From: Paucihalobacter ruber
Lineage (GTDB): Bacteria; Bacteroidota; Bacteroidia; Flavobacteriales; Flavobacteriaceae
Assembly (NCBI RefSeq): GCF_006494535.1
Contig: NZ_VHIQ01000004.1
Location: 289,273 to 353,272, forward strand
Length of the DNA: 64,000 bases
Direction of reading: 5' to 3'
In this document: positions 41,528 through 50,880 of the stretch, piece by piece
Position numbering within the stretch: the stretch's first letter is position 1
Layout: each line of letters starts with the position of its first letter
Program-made: the position numbers and the translations under genes
Notes under the pieces: model-generated
What the model was told of the DNA's origin: nothing
Database searches by the model: none
What the model saw: only the letters and a program-made list of their open reading frames with translations

Positions 41528-44416
41528 ATGCTAAAAAACACCTTTTTATACTGCTTTTTATTATTTAATACATTCTTATATTCCCAATGTCCAAGCGGTG
41601 ATGTCATTCTAGATAATCAAAGTGATGTGCAAGAATTTCTAAATAATTTTGGTAGTTGTAATACAATTGATGGCGATTTAAAAATTGGTTTTGATGTTAC
41701 TGATATTTCTGAGTTAACTTCAATTGTTATTATTCGTGGCAGTCTCGAATTAAGCTATGCAAAAGTTAACGGTGTTTCGAATTTTTACAACCTAGAACAC
41801 GTTGGTGGCGACTTTATTATTCGTAATTCTAAAGTTGAAACAGTTGCCAGTATTAACAACTTACATACTGTTGGAGGTGATTTTATTATTTCTGAAAATC
41901 ACCCAACCATCATTTCGATTTCCGGTTTTGAGGCTTTACAGAATGTTGGAGGTAATTTTTTTTTAAACCATAATAATACGATGCAATCTCTAACCGGATT
42001 TGAAAATTTAACAAAAGTAGATGGTTGGTTCAGTATTTCTAATAATCGCGAAATAACAAATGTTGTAGGATTTGATTCGTTATTAACGGTTGGAGCAGGA
42101 ATGGATGGTGAAAATGATTATAATAATGCTTTTGTGTTTTCTAACAATTTATATTTAGAAACTATTAGTGGCTTTAACAAGCTCGAAAAAATTCATACTA
42201 GTTTTCGAATAGTATCTAATTTTTATCTTCGCTCTGTTGAAGGCTTTTCAAATTTAAAATCGGTAGATGGCTTTTTTGGAATTATGTTTTGTCCAATATT
42301 AAGTACCATACCAGATTTTAATAAAATAAATGACATATCGGGTGGGTTTGAAATTGCTCATACAGACCTTCCGAGTGTTTCCGGATTTAATTCGTTGCAA
42401 ACTATAGACATTTGGTTTATTTTCCACGATAACCCAAGTGTTGTTCAAATTAATGGCTTTAATAATTTGACTTCTATTAGTGGCAGTGTTCAAATTTTTG
42501 GAAATGAGGCATTAGAAAATATAAGTGGCTTTTATTCACTTTTATCTATTGGTGGTATTCTCTCAATTAATAATAATGAATCTCTAACTACGTTAACAGG
42601 ATTAGAATCATTAGAGCAAATTGGTTTTCCTGATAGTGACTCTTACATTGTGGGAAACTATAGTTTATTAGATTGCTCAGCGATTTGTAATCTTTTAACA
42701 AATAACGGTGTTATTGGAAACCTAAATATATATGGTAATCCATCAGCTTGTAGCAGTTTATCCGAAGTAGAAGAAATTTGTGGGGTAATTCAAGTAAATC
42801 ATTTGGATATATGTATAAATGACACGCCGTTAGATTTATTTAATTTATTACCAGGAGAACCATTACTTAATGGAACTTGGTCACCAGCACTATCGAGCGA
42901 ATCAGGTATTTTAGATCCTGCTATTGATTCGCCGGGTCTTTATACCTACACCTTTATAAATAGCGACGGAGAGTCTTTACAATATGGTGTTATGGTTAAG
43001 ATAAATGAAATACCAAATGCTGGCGAAGACATTGAAATTGAGCTATGTTTTAATGATCCTGCAGTAGATTTATTGGGTTTATTAGGAGGTGATGTGGATT
43101 CTAATGGTTATTGGACCCCCAGTTTGTCAAGTGGTACATCTATTTTTAATCCAAGCGTCGATAGTTCAGGGGAATATTTGTACACCGTATATAATGAAAG
43201 TTGTGGTAATGATGTTTCAACGGTAACTGTGTTATTGTACAATTTACCAAACGCAGGCCAGGGAACAGATTTAGAGATATGTATTAACGAAGATCCATTA
43301 GATTTATTTGATTTTTTAGAAGGATCTCCGGATACCTATGGCTTTTGGACACCCATTTTATCAAGCGGCAATAGCATTTTTAATCCATCAGTTGATTTGC
43401 CGGGAACTTATGTTTATTCTGTGAATTCAGAAAGGTGTGGTAGTTCATCAACAGAAATTAATATTACGGTCAATGATTTGCCTTATGCAGGTGAAGACGG
43501 TGAAATAGCATTATGTTCAAATAGTGAACCTATAGATTTGTTCGAAATTTTAGGAGGTAATCCAAACGCTAATGGTTATTGGTTTCCCAATTTAATTAGC
43601 GGAACTTCTGTTTTCGACCCTCAGAGAGATACAGCCGGAGTATACAAATATGTAGTAGATAGCGCAACATGTGGTTCTGATGAATCAACTGTACTCGTTA
43701 CTTTAGAACATCCACCAAATGCCGGTGTAGGTACCGAAATTGAAGTTTGTATAACTGAAAATCCAATAAACCTATTTGAATTACTAGGAGGTATGCCAGA
43801 TACTGATGGATATTGGTCTCCGAACCTGGCCTCAGGGACAAGTGTTTTCAATCCAAAGTTAGATTCACAAGGTGAATATAACTACACGGTAACCGGCAGC
43901 ATCTGTGAAACAGCTGTTTCACAAATAACTATATCTGTAATAAATAGCTCGGAAATCTCAAATTATGAAATTTCTGTAACTGAGTTTAGCAATAACAACT
44001 CAATTGAGGTTAATATTAATTCTAATTCTGATTTTGAATACTCAATTGATGGTATATCTTGGCAAAGAAATAACCGGTTTTTTAATTTAAGTGGAGGATA
44101 TTACACTATTTATGTGCGAGAACTTAATGGTTGTGGTGTATTAGAACTGCCAATTCCAATATTAGATTATCCTAAATATTTTACCCCAAACGGTGACGGA
44201 TTCAACGACTGCTGGAGTTTAAGTGGTATTTCAAATCAAAAGTTTAAAGTTTATATTTTTGATAGATACGGTAAAAATTTAAAATTATTAGATGATGAAA
44301 ATGACTGTTGGGATGGTACTTATCAAGGACAAATGATGCCTTCAAATGATTATTGGTTTAAAGCGGTTTTTAATAGTGGAATAACCAAGATTAATCATTT
44401 TACCCTTAAAAGGTGA
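41528..44416 (+). CDS. Secreted LRR/repeat adhesin with T9SS type B tail
   Basis: 962 aa. A signal peptide (about 1-19, ending LYSQ) precedes a receptor-L/LRR-like solenoid (about 30-405) of about 23-residue repeats such as GGDFIIRNSKVETVASINNL. Then come five tandem repeats of about 78 residues (about 418-805), each with L(D/E)ICxNxxPLDLFxLLGG, GYWxPxLSSGTSxFNP and YxYTV. The C-terminal 80 residues are a T9SS type B (CHU_C) domain: YPKYFTPNGDGFNDCWSL, FDRYGKNL, and the end NHFTLKR. Predicted cell-surface adhesin. Codon use is more AT-rich than in neighbouring enzyme genes. Confidence 0.88.
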   Translation: MLKNTFLYCFLLFNTFLYSQCPSGDVILDNQSDVQEFLNNFGSCNTIDGDLKIGFDVTDISELTSIVIIRGSLELSYAKVNGVSNFYNLEHVGGDFIIRNSKVETVASINNLHTVGGDFIISENHPTIISISGFEALQNVGGNFFLNHNNTMQSLTGFENLTKVDGWFSISNNREITNVVGFDSLLTVGAGMDGENDYNNAFVFSNNLYLETISGFNKLEKIHTSFRIVSNFYLRSVEGFSNLKSVDGFFGIMFCPILSTIPDFNKINDISGGFEIAHTDLPSVSGFNSLQTIDIWFIFHDNPSVVQINGFNNLTSISGSVQIFGNEALENISGFYSLLSIGGILSINNNESLTTLTGLESLEQIGFPDSDSYIVGNYSLLDCSAICNLLTNNGVIGNLNIYGNPSACSSLSEVEEICGVIQVNHLDICINDTPLDLFNLLPGEPLLNGTWSPALSSESGILDPAIDSPGLYTYTFINSDGESLQYGVMVKINEIPNAGEDIEIELCFNDPAVDLLGLLGGDVDSNGYWTPSLSSGTSIFNPSVDSSGEYLYTVYNESCGNDVSTVTVLLYNLPNAGQGTDLEICINEDPLDLFDFLEGSPDTYGFWTPILSSGNSIFNPSVDLPGTYVYSVNSERCGSSSTEINITVNDLPYAGEDGEIALCSNSEPIDLFEILGGNPNANGYWFPNLISGTSVFDPQRDTAGVYKYVVDSATCGSDESTVLVTLEHPPNAGVGTEIEVCITENPINLFELLGGMPDTDGYWSPNLASGTSVFNPKLDSQGEYNYTVTGSICETAVSQITISVINSSEISNYEISVTEFSNNNSIEVNINSNSDFEYSIDGISWQRNNRFFNLSGGYYTIYVRELNGCGVLELPIPILDYPKYFTPNGDGFNDCWSLSGISNQKFKVYIFDRYGKNLKLLDDENDCWDGTYQGQMMPSNDYWFKAVFNSGITKINHFTLKR

Positions 44417-44633
44417 TTTATTTAGAGTTTATATGAGGTTTTTATTCTCAATTATATTTATAAACTACCTACCATATCCAACATTATAATCAGACATAGT
44501 TAGAAACGATAAAGGCCTCGACCGATATAAAATAATAGATATGATCTATATATGCTTATTTATAAATAGTGCTTTATAACTTTGGTTTAATAAAGAAAAT
44601 GAAATCATTTCTACTACTGTTTGTAAGGTTAGT

Positions 44634-45320
44634 CTAACTCATCTTTAAGAGCGTTTCAATAGAGATTAAATCATTTTGAAGTGCAAAAACAACCAACCCA
44701 GCAACATTTTTTGATTTGGTTTTCTCCATTAAATTATTGCGGTGGACTTCAATGGTACGTGGGCTTATAGATAATTTTTCAGCGATTTCCTGAGTATTAA
44801 ATTCAAGGCAAATATGTTCCAAAATCTGATATTCTCTATTAGTAAGAAAATCGGGGTCCAAGACACTTTTTACAGCTGTATTGCTCTTGTTTTTCTTTTC
44901 ATCATTTATAATTTTCAATGTTAATTTATTGTAATAAAACCCTTTTTGGTGAACTTTATTAATAGTTTCAATCATTTCTTGCGGCGTAGAATTTTTGATA
45001 ATGTAAGATGAAACGCCTTCGTTTATCATGTTGATAATAAAAGATCTGGTATCGTAACTGGATAAAGCTATTACTTTTAATTGTGGATATAAAGTATTCA
45101 AAATTTTAGTAGTCTCTACGCCATTAAGCATGGGCATTTTTAAATCCATTAAAATAATATCGGGAAGTCTTTTGGCACGTTTTAAGTAATTTAGTAATTC
45201 ATTGCCATTAGACGCTTCAAAAACCACTTTTAAATTAGGTTCACGCTCGAGAATAAATTTTATTCCGCTTCTAAATAGGGCCTCATCATCAACGAGAATA
45301 ATTTCAATTTGTTTTTCCAT
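44634..45320 (-). CDS. NarL/FixJ-type response regulator
   Basis: 228 aa. The receiver domain (1-125) has acidic pocket D11-D12, phospho-acceptor D59 in DIILMDLKMP, and Lys in YIIKNSTPQEM. A LuxR-type helix-turn-helix (about 158-220) contains LTNREYQILEHICLEFN and LSISPRTIEVHRNNLMEKTK. It lies 6 bp downstream of the histidine kinase gene, its obvious partner. Confidence 0.95.
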   Translation of the reverse strand: MEKQIEIILVDDEALFRSGIKFILEREPNLKVVFEASNGNELLNYLKRAKRLPDIILMDLKMPMLNGVETTKILNTLYPQLKVIALSSYDTRSFIINMINEGVSSYIIKNSTPQEMIETINKVHQKGFYYNKLTLKIINDEKKNKSNTAVKSVLDPDFLTNREYQILEHICLEFNTQEIAEKLSISPRTIEVHRNNLMEKTKSKNVAGLVVFALQNDLISIETLLKMS

Positions 45321-45326
45321 ACTTAC

Positions 45327-46112
45327 CTAGAAATGAATTAAAAAATGTGTGCCCTGATTCAACTTTGAGTCAACAGTCAGTTTTGCTTGCAAAAGTGATA
45401 TGCGACTTTCAATATTTTTCATCCCTAATCCTTTTTTATGGACCGAATTTGTTACATCAAAACCTTTGCCATTATCGCTATAGTGTAATTTAATACCATC
45501 GGAGTCTTGGTTAAAGTCAATAGTAATGGTATTGGCCTCACTGTGTTTAAGAGAATTGTTTATAAGCTCTTGAAGTATTCTAAATACATGCAGGTGCTTT
45601 TCATGTGCTAAATCATCAAAATTGAGATGGTTATTATATTTAATCTGAAGCTGTCCGATATTATTGATGTTTTCAACCAATTCCTTAATGCCTTCATGTA
45701 AACCAAATTTATCAATTACAGGAGGTAACAAATCGTGTGCGATGCGTCTAGAACTTTGTAAAACCTTATTGGTTAATTCCAGAATGGTATTAGTGATTTT
45801 TAATTGTTCGTTATAATCTAAATTGGGCGTTTTCAGCATATAACAGTTAATGGCTACCACATTTAAACCGGAACTAATATCGTCATGCAGATCTTGTGCA
45901 ATACGGTTGCGTTCTTTTTCCTGAGTTTCAATTATGGCGTTGATAAGGGTTTTTTGATGGGCTATTTCTTTCTCTCTATTTTTGATTTTTTGTTCGATAA
46001 TTTTTTTTCTAGAGAAGTATACAAACACCAAAACAGCACTGCCCATCAATATAAAAGCGAAGAATATATAAATGATAACCCTGATAATTTCAACGTTTTC
46101 AATGTTTTCCAT
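45327..46112 (-). CDS. HisKA_3-type sensor histidine kinase
   Basis: 261 aa. One membrane segment (about 11-33) and a short coiled coil precede the dimerisation/phosphoacceptor region RIAQDLHDDISSG (H76). The HATPase_c domain follows (about 165-261: LQELINNSLKHSEAN, YSDNGKGFD, GLGMKNIESRI). There is no extracytoplasmic sensor domain, so the signal probably comes from the membrane or through the overlapping upstream membrane protein, whose 3' end overlaps this gene by 14 bp. Partner of the regulator at 44634. Confidence 0.93.
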   Translation of the reverse strand: MENIENVEIIRVIIYIFFAFILMGSAVLVFVYFSRKKIIEQKIKNREKEIAHQKTLINAIIETQEKERNRIAQDLHDDISSGLNVVAINCYMLKTPNLDYNEQLKITNTILELTNKVLQSSRRIAHDLLPPVIDKFGLHEGIKELVENINNIGQLQIKYNNHLNFDDLAHEKHLHVFRILQELINNSLKHSEANTITIDFNQDSDGIKLHYSDNGKGFDVTNSVHKKGLGMKNIESRISLLQAKLTVDSKLNQGTHFLIHF

Positions 46113-46782
46113 GGATTAATTTAGATTTAACATTAATGGCATTTAACATGTAAAAAATATAAATCCCTTCTGCCAAAATAAATAACTGAAATATTGTGTA
46201 AATCAATTTATTAAGTTCAGTGTTGATACTGTCAAGTTTTAAAATTAAATTAAGGTTTCCTACTAAAAATAAAATGGTGCTGCCAAACAAATAAACGAAT
46301 AATCCAATGTTAAAAAATAAAAACTTTCTTTTGGCTCCAAGTAAATTATAGAAATGAAACAACGCATATATAATTAATAAATACGAACACAAAAATACCT
46401 CTAACTCATTAAATTTAAAATATAACTCAGGTTTTAAACTATATTGAACGGCTAAAACTATTAAGCAGCAAATAACACTGTAGCGGATAATTTTTTTTTG
46501 AATTTGTAACTTACAAATTTCATGATAGAAATAAGCCAGCCATAATAGCTGCAATATGAAATAATAATGTGTGCCAAAAAGATTGTTAGTGCCTTTAAAT
46601 GCCAACCAAGCACCATAATTTTGAATAATAAAAATGGTGGCTAAATACAGTGCTAAAATACTATAAACTTTTATTTTTGTTTTAAGAGCGAACCAAGCAA
46701 ATAGAATCGTATTTATTGTTAATAATACGGTAGAAGGAGATGCGGCAAACTTCAAGAAATCAAAAAGCTCTTTAAAAAACAT
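46099..46782 (-). CDS. Polytopic membrane protein coupled to a two-component system
   Basis: 227 aa, about seven hydrophobic segments (for example VLLTINTILFAWFAL, YSILALYLATIFIIQ, VICCLIVLAVQYSL, LFVYLFGSTILFLVG, YTIFQLFILAEGIYIFYML) and few polar loops. No family motif recognised. Its 3' end overlaps the histidine kinase gene by 14 bp, so it is translationally coupled and may provide the sensing part that the kinase lacks. This is an inference from gene order. Confidence 0.75.
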   Translation of the reverse strand: MFFKELFDFLKFAASPSTVLLTINTILFAWFALKTKIKVYSILALYLATIFIIQNYGAWLAFKGTNNLFGTHYYFILQLLWLAYFYHEICKLQIQKKIIRYSVICCLIVLAVQYSLKPELYFKFNELEVFLCSYLLIIYALFHFYNLLGAKRKFLFFNIGLFVYLFGSTILFLVGNLNLILKLDSINTELNKLIYTIFQLFILAEGIYIFYMLNAINVKSKLIHGKH

Positions 46783-46818
46783 CGTATATATTGAAAATAA
46801 TCAAAACTATTTTAAGTA

Positions 46819-47142
46819 CTATTTTGAAACTATAAATGGTGGAATATTATTACAATATTCGGGGCAAGGTAAGGTAAAATCATAAATATAATAGCCGTTG
46901 ACCTCGTCTATTAAATCGTTCCCTTTTTCGTCAACACCTACAATAATAAGGCGTGTTGTATTCGTTTCATCGATACCCATATAAGTTCTTACGTCAACTG
47001 CTTTTTCGGGCTTAAGTGCTTCACTAACATCCGTTCCGGGAATTAGAAATGCCGCAATGTGTGGTGTTTTGTTGTTGTTTTGAGCTTCTTTCCAACGATT
47101 TGCCCATGCTTGAGCAGTCTCGAGACTTATAGTATTTTTCAT
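46819..47142 (-). CDS. Small cytoplasmic protein of unknown function
   Basis: 107 aa, no signal peptide. Begins with SLETAQAWANRWKEAQNN, then AAFLIPGTDVSEAL, VRTYMGIDE, RLIIVGVDEKGNDLID, and ends with three prolines and paired Cys (CPEYCNNIPP). It looks like a compact alpha/beta protein. It lies 36 bp upstream of the membrane protein/kinase/regulator genes on the same strand and may be first in that operon. No domain assigned. Confidence 0.65.
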   Translation of the reverse strand: MKNTISLETAQAWANRWKEAQNNNKTPHIAAFLIPGTDVSEALKPEKAVDVRTYMGIDETNTTRLIIVGVDEKGNDLIDEVNGYYIYDFTLPCPEYCNNIPPFIVSK

Positions 47143-47497
47143 TTTAAGAGGGATTTAATAATGTTATAAATATATTATAAATAATACAGTTTTGGCTGAA
47201 AGTTTAACAGAATTTGAAGGTTTGGAGTCTTTTGAAGCAACCGTTTTTAGGATTTTTAAATTTAACATATTCACGTTTATAATTTTAAGTAGATAGGTAT
47301 GTTGAAAATAATTTTTTAATAGGAGAGAGCAATGTCATATAACTATTTATTAGATCAAACAGCACCTATATAAATACATTTCACCGAAATAATTTGCATT
47401 CTTTTTCAGTTAGTCGTGATTTTATGGGTGTTACCAATTTTTTTATTGGTTTGGGCATTATTTTTTGACTTTTGGTGTGTCTCAAATTTTAAAACTT
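47143..47497. other. Intergenic region between divergent genes
   Basis: 355 bp of AT-rich DNA that must hold both divergent promoters. I see no clear dyad, repeat or additional gene. Confidence 0.4.
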
Positions 47498-48055
47498 ATG
47501 AAAACTCTAAATTTACTTTTTGTTTTATTACTATCCTTTGGGGTTGGAAGCCACAATTTAATTGCTCAGGATTTGATTAATACTGATACTATTCCGGGAT
47601 TTGATTCCAAACCCAATAAACTTAAAATTTCAGGAGTTGTTTATGAAAGCGATGGTGTGACACCTGCTAAAAATGTTATTTTAAGTATTGAACAGGCCGA
47701 TGAACATGGTAATTTTAATGTTGTTGATGAAAACGGCAAAAAATCTGTCATTAATAGTGGTTCAATTAAAACCGATGACAGTGGGATGTACACCTTTTAC
47801 ACCTATATCCCCGGTAACGACAGACGTTTTAATATGCAACAACAATTGTTTGTGTTTATTACTGAAGCTGATAATACATCCTATGAAATTCCTTCATTTC
47901 TTTTTGATGCAGATCCTTTATTATCTAAACAATGTCGTAAACGCATTTCTAAAAAAGGTGATCCAAGCCGTATTTTAAAACCAACTGTTGTTGACGGTTT
48001 AAATGTGGTGCAAAAGGATATTATTTTGACTTCTTCGTTAGAGGCGTTAAATTAA
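47498..48055 (+). CDS. Exported protein with intradiol dioxygenase-like beta fold
   Basis: 185 aa from ATG 47498 (MKTLNLLFVLLLSFGVG, cleavage near AQ); an in-frame ATG at 47465 would add a less suitable leader. The mature part reads KISGVVYESDGVTPAKNVIL, SIKTDDSGMYTFYTYIPG and QLFVFITEAD. This resembles the beta-sandwich of intradiol ring-cleavage dioxygenases, but the usual paired Tyr/His iron ligands are not obvious, so catalysis is doubtful. Monocistronic. Confidence 0.6.
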   Translation: MKTLNLLFVLLLSFGVGSHNLIAQDLINTDTIPGFDSKPNKLKISGVVYESDGVTPAKNVILSIEQADEHGNFNVVDENGKKSVINSGSIKTDDSGMYTFYTYIPGNDRRFNMQQQLFVFITEADNTSYEIPSFLFDADPLLSKQCRKRISKKGDPSRILKPTVVDGLNVVQKDIILTSSLEALN

Positions 48056-48271
48056 TTTGCTTTTGTTCTTATTTCTTCGATTAAATTTTTCATTCTTTTC
48101 ACTTAACAATAAATTTAGCTTTTATTCAAAGAAAGTTTAACGAATTGAACGAACTCCCTTTGAATAAACAGACCAGCCAACGCTTATTTAATTGTTAAAG
48201 GGCAAGGTTTATCGGTGCGGAATTAGAATAAATTTCTATTTTAGAGACTTATTATTAAATTAACCAACCGA

Positions 48272-50833
48272 ATGACTTCTTCAAAATTATTGTTCACCAT
48301 GGTGCTTTGTGCGATCATGGTATTACCGCTATCGGCACAAGATTATTTCTTAAAAAACAAAGGACCTTTTAATCCGGAGATTCCTTCTCCCGAAGAATTT
48401 TTAGGCAGGCCTATTGGTGCACAGCACACCAGACATGATTTGATTGTAGCTTATCTAACCAAGCTGGCCGAGCTTTCAGATCGTGCTGAAATTGAAATTT
48501 ACGGACAAACACATGAAATGCGTAAATTGGTAATGCTACGCATTTCAACTCCTGAAAATCTAAAAAACTTAGAATCTTTAAAGCAGGAGCATTTAAAATT
48601 TGTAGATCCAAGCCAAAATCCCACAAATTATGATGCACTTCCAATTTTTATACAATTGGGGTATAATGTACATGGCAATGAGCCTTCAAGTTCAGAAGCT
48701 GCGCTGTTAACAGCTTACACCTTAGTGGCTTCCAATAATCCTGAAGTAAAAAATTATTTGGAGAACTCGGTTATTTTTATCGATCCAACCATCAATCCTG
48801 ATGGGCGCGACAGGCATACACAATGGGCAAATCAGTTTTTGGCAAAAGAAATTGTATCTGATGCTGCCGATGCAGAACACAACGAAACCTGGCCTAGAGG
48901 TAGAACTAACCATTATTGGTTTGATTTGAACAGAGACTGGTTATTAGCAGTTCATCCTGAAAGTCAAGGTAAACTAAAGTGGTATCACCAATGGTATCCA
49001 AATGTAGTGACCGATTTTCATGAAATGGGAACCAATAGCAATCACTTTTTTGAGCCAATGAAACCTAATGGCTCACTAGACCCTATAATGCCAAAAGAAA
49101 ACTATCAAGATTTAAACGACATGTTTGCTAAATATTTTGTGAGTGCGCTAGACGAAATCGGGTCGTTTTACTTCACCAAAGAAGCCTTTGATGGCACCTA
49201 CCCGGGTTATGGAAGTTCTTATCCGGATTTACAGGGTGCTCTGGCTTTATTGTTTGAGCAAGCCAGTTCCAGAGGTCACCTTCAGGATACAGATTATGGC
49301 ACCATATCTTTTGCATTCACCATTAGAAATCAGTACACATCAAGTTTTGCTACCATAAAAGCAGCTGTTGAAAATAAAGCATACTTACGACAATATCAAC
49401 AAACATTTTTTAAAACCGCTTTATCAGAAAAAATACCTACCGGCTTTACGGCTTATGAGTTTGGTGATGCTTACGACAACAATAGAAACAAAGCCTTTGT
49501 CGATTACCTTTTAAAACATAAAATAAAAGTATACAAAAACGGAAACAAATTTACTGTACCACTAAAACAACCACAACGCAGAATGGTACAATCTATGTTT
49601 GAAACCTACAGTAAATATCGCGATAGTGTTTTTTATGATGCCTCTGCCTGGAGTGTTGCCAACTTTTATAATATGGATTATAGCGGCTTAAAAACCGCTA
49701 ATCTTGGTGAGGAAGTCACTTCAACCGAAAGCATTAACAAGGTAGTGTCTGTTCCAAAAAGCGATTATGCATACATCATGGATTGGGACGACTATTATGC
49801 GCCTTCAGCCTTATACTATATGCAGTCAAGAGGTATCATTGCGGCATCAGCATTTAAGCCTTTTTCCAGTAAAACTAATTCTGGAGACAAAGATTTTAAT
49901 TATGGCAGCATTATGATTCCGGTAAGCAAACAACAAGAACTAACAAGTGACGAGGTGTACCAAATAGTAAAAGAAGCTCAAGATAAATTTAATGTCCCAA
50001 TCTACTCAGCAAATACCGGTTTTAGTATTAAAGGTATTGATTTAGGAAGTAACAATTTCAGAGCCGTTAAAAAGCCGAAAGCAGCCATGTTAATTGGTGA
50101 TGGTGTTAATAGCTATGAAGCTGGTGAAGTTTGGCATTTATTAGACACCAGAGCCAAAATGCCAATTACAAAACTTCAAACCAATACCATTCGTGGCAAT
50201 TGGTTAGAAAAGTACAATACCCTTGTGATGGTTTCAGGAAGTTACAATACGATCGATTCTATTCAACGTCAAACTATCAGAGATTGGACGGCCAACGGCA
50301 ATACCTTAATTACCATTGGATCTGCTTCAAAATGGGTAATTGACCAAAAATTGGTAAAGGAAAAACTAACTACTAAGCCTAAGTCGAAAGACAAAGACGA
50401 AAAGGAAGCATCTGAAAAAGTTGAAAGACTGCCTTATGTTGATGCTAGTGAAAATTTAGGCAGAGAGCAAGTTGGCGGCGCTATTTTTGAAGTTGATTTA
50501 GACGTCACGCATCCTTTAGGATTTGGTTACAGAGCCGGTAAACTTCCTGTTTACAAAAACAATAATGTTTTTTTGGCACCAAGTACTAGCCAATATGGTA
50601 CTGTTGCCAAATACACAGAAAACCCTCATATAGATGGATACATTTCTGGTGATAACCTCAACATCTATTTAAAACCATCCGCTTCCCTTATTGTGAGTCA
50701 GTTGGGAAGTGGTCGGGTTGTAATGTTTGCAGACAATCCTAATTTTAGAGGTGCTTGGTATGGTACCAATAAGCTCTTTTTAAACGCCTTGTTTTTTGGT
50801 AGTAATATTTCTGTGCCAAGAGCGCGCAATTAA
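48272..50833 (+). CDS. Exported M14 family zinc carboxypeptidase
   Basis: 853 aa. The signal peptide (about 1-22, ending LPLSAQ) precedes an M14 peptidase domain (about 45-380). Zinc ligands are in GYNVHGNEPSSSEA (HxxE), with PTINPDGRDRHTQW and a third ligand region near VTDFHEMGTNSNH. The C-terminal part (about 400-853) includes AAMLIGDGVNSYEAGEVWHL and SQLGSGRVVMFADNPNFRG, a class-I glutamine amidotransferase-like fold common in this Bacteroidota M14 subgroup. It probably releases residues from peptides or cell-wall fragments in the periplasm. It lies 47 bp upstream of an amidohydrolase gene, probably one operon. Confidence 0.9.
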   Translation: MTSSKLLFTMVLCAIMVLPLSAQDYFLKNKGPFNPEIPSPEEFLGRPIGAQHTRHDLIVAYLTKLAELSDRAEIEIYGQTHEMRKLVMLRISTPENLKNLESLKQEHLKFVDPSQNPTNYDALPIFIQLGYNVHGNEPSSSEAALLTAYTLVASNNPEVKNYLENSVIFIDPTINPDGRDRHTQWANQFLAKEIVSDAADAEHNETWPRGRTNHYWFDLNRDWLLAVHPESQGKLKWYHQWYPNVVTDFHEMGTNSNHFFEPMKPNGSLDPIMPKENYQDLNDMFAKYFVSALDEIGSFYFTKEAFDGTYPGYGSSYPDLQGALALLFEQASSRGHLQDTDYGTISFAFTIRNQYTSSFATIKAAVENKAYLRQYQQTFFKTALSEKIPTGFTAYEFGDAYDNNRNKAFVDYLLKHKIKVYKNGNKFTVPLKQPQRRMVQSMFETYSKYRDSVFYDASAWSVANFYNMDYSGLKTANLGEEVTSTESINKVVSVPKSDYAYIMDWDDYYAPSALYYMQSRGIIAASAFKPFSSKTNSGDKDFNYGSIMIPVSKQQELTSDEVYQIVKEAQDKFNVPIYSANTGFSIKGIDLGSNNFRAVKKPKAAMLIGDGVNSYEAGEVWHLLDTRAKMPITKLQTNTIRGNWLEKYNTLVMVSGSYNTIDSIQRQTIRDWTANGNTLITIGSASKWVIDQKLVKEKLTTKPKSKDKDEKEASEKVERLPYVDASENLGREQVGGAIFEVDLDVTHPLGFGYRAGKLPVYKNNNVFLAPSTSQYGTVAKYTENPHIDGYISGDNLNIYLKPSASLIVSQLGSGRVVMFADNPNFRGAWYGTNKLFLNALFFGSNISVPRARN

Positions 50834-50880
50834 TAAACCGTATTTTAACTTAAAAAAACCTAATCAAGTCAGGAAATATT

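Noticed and set aside
47498..48055. Functional intradiol dioxygenase
   Set aside because: Fold resemblance only; the paired Tyr/His iron ligands are not visible, so enzyme activity is not claimed.
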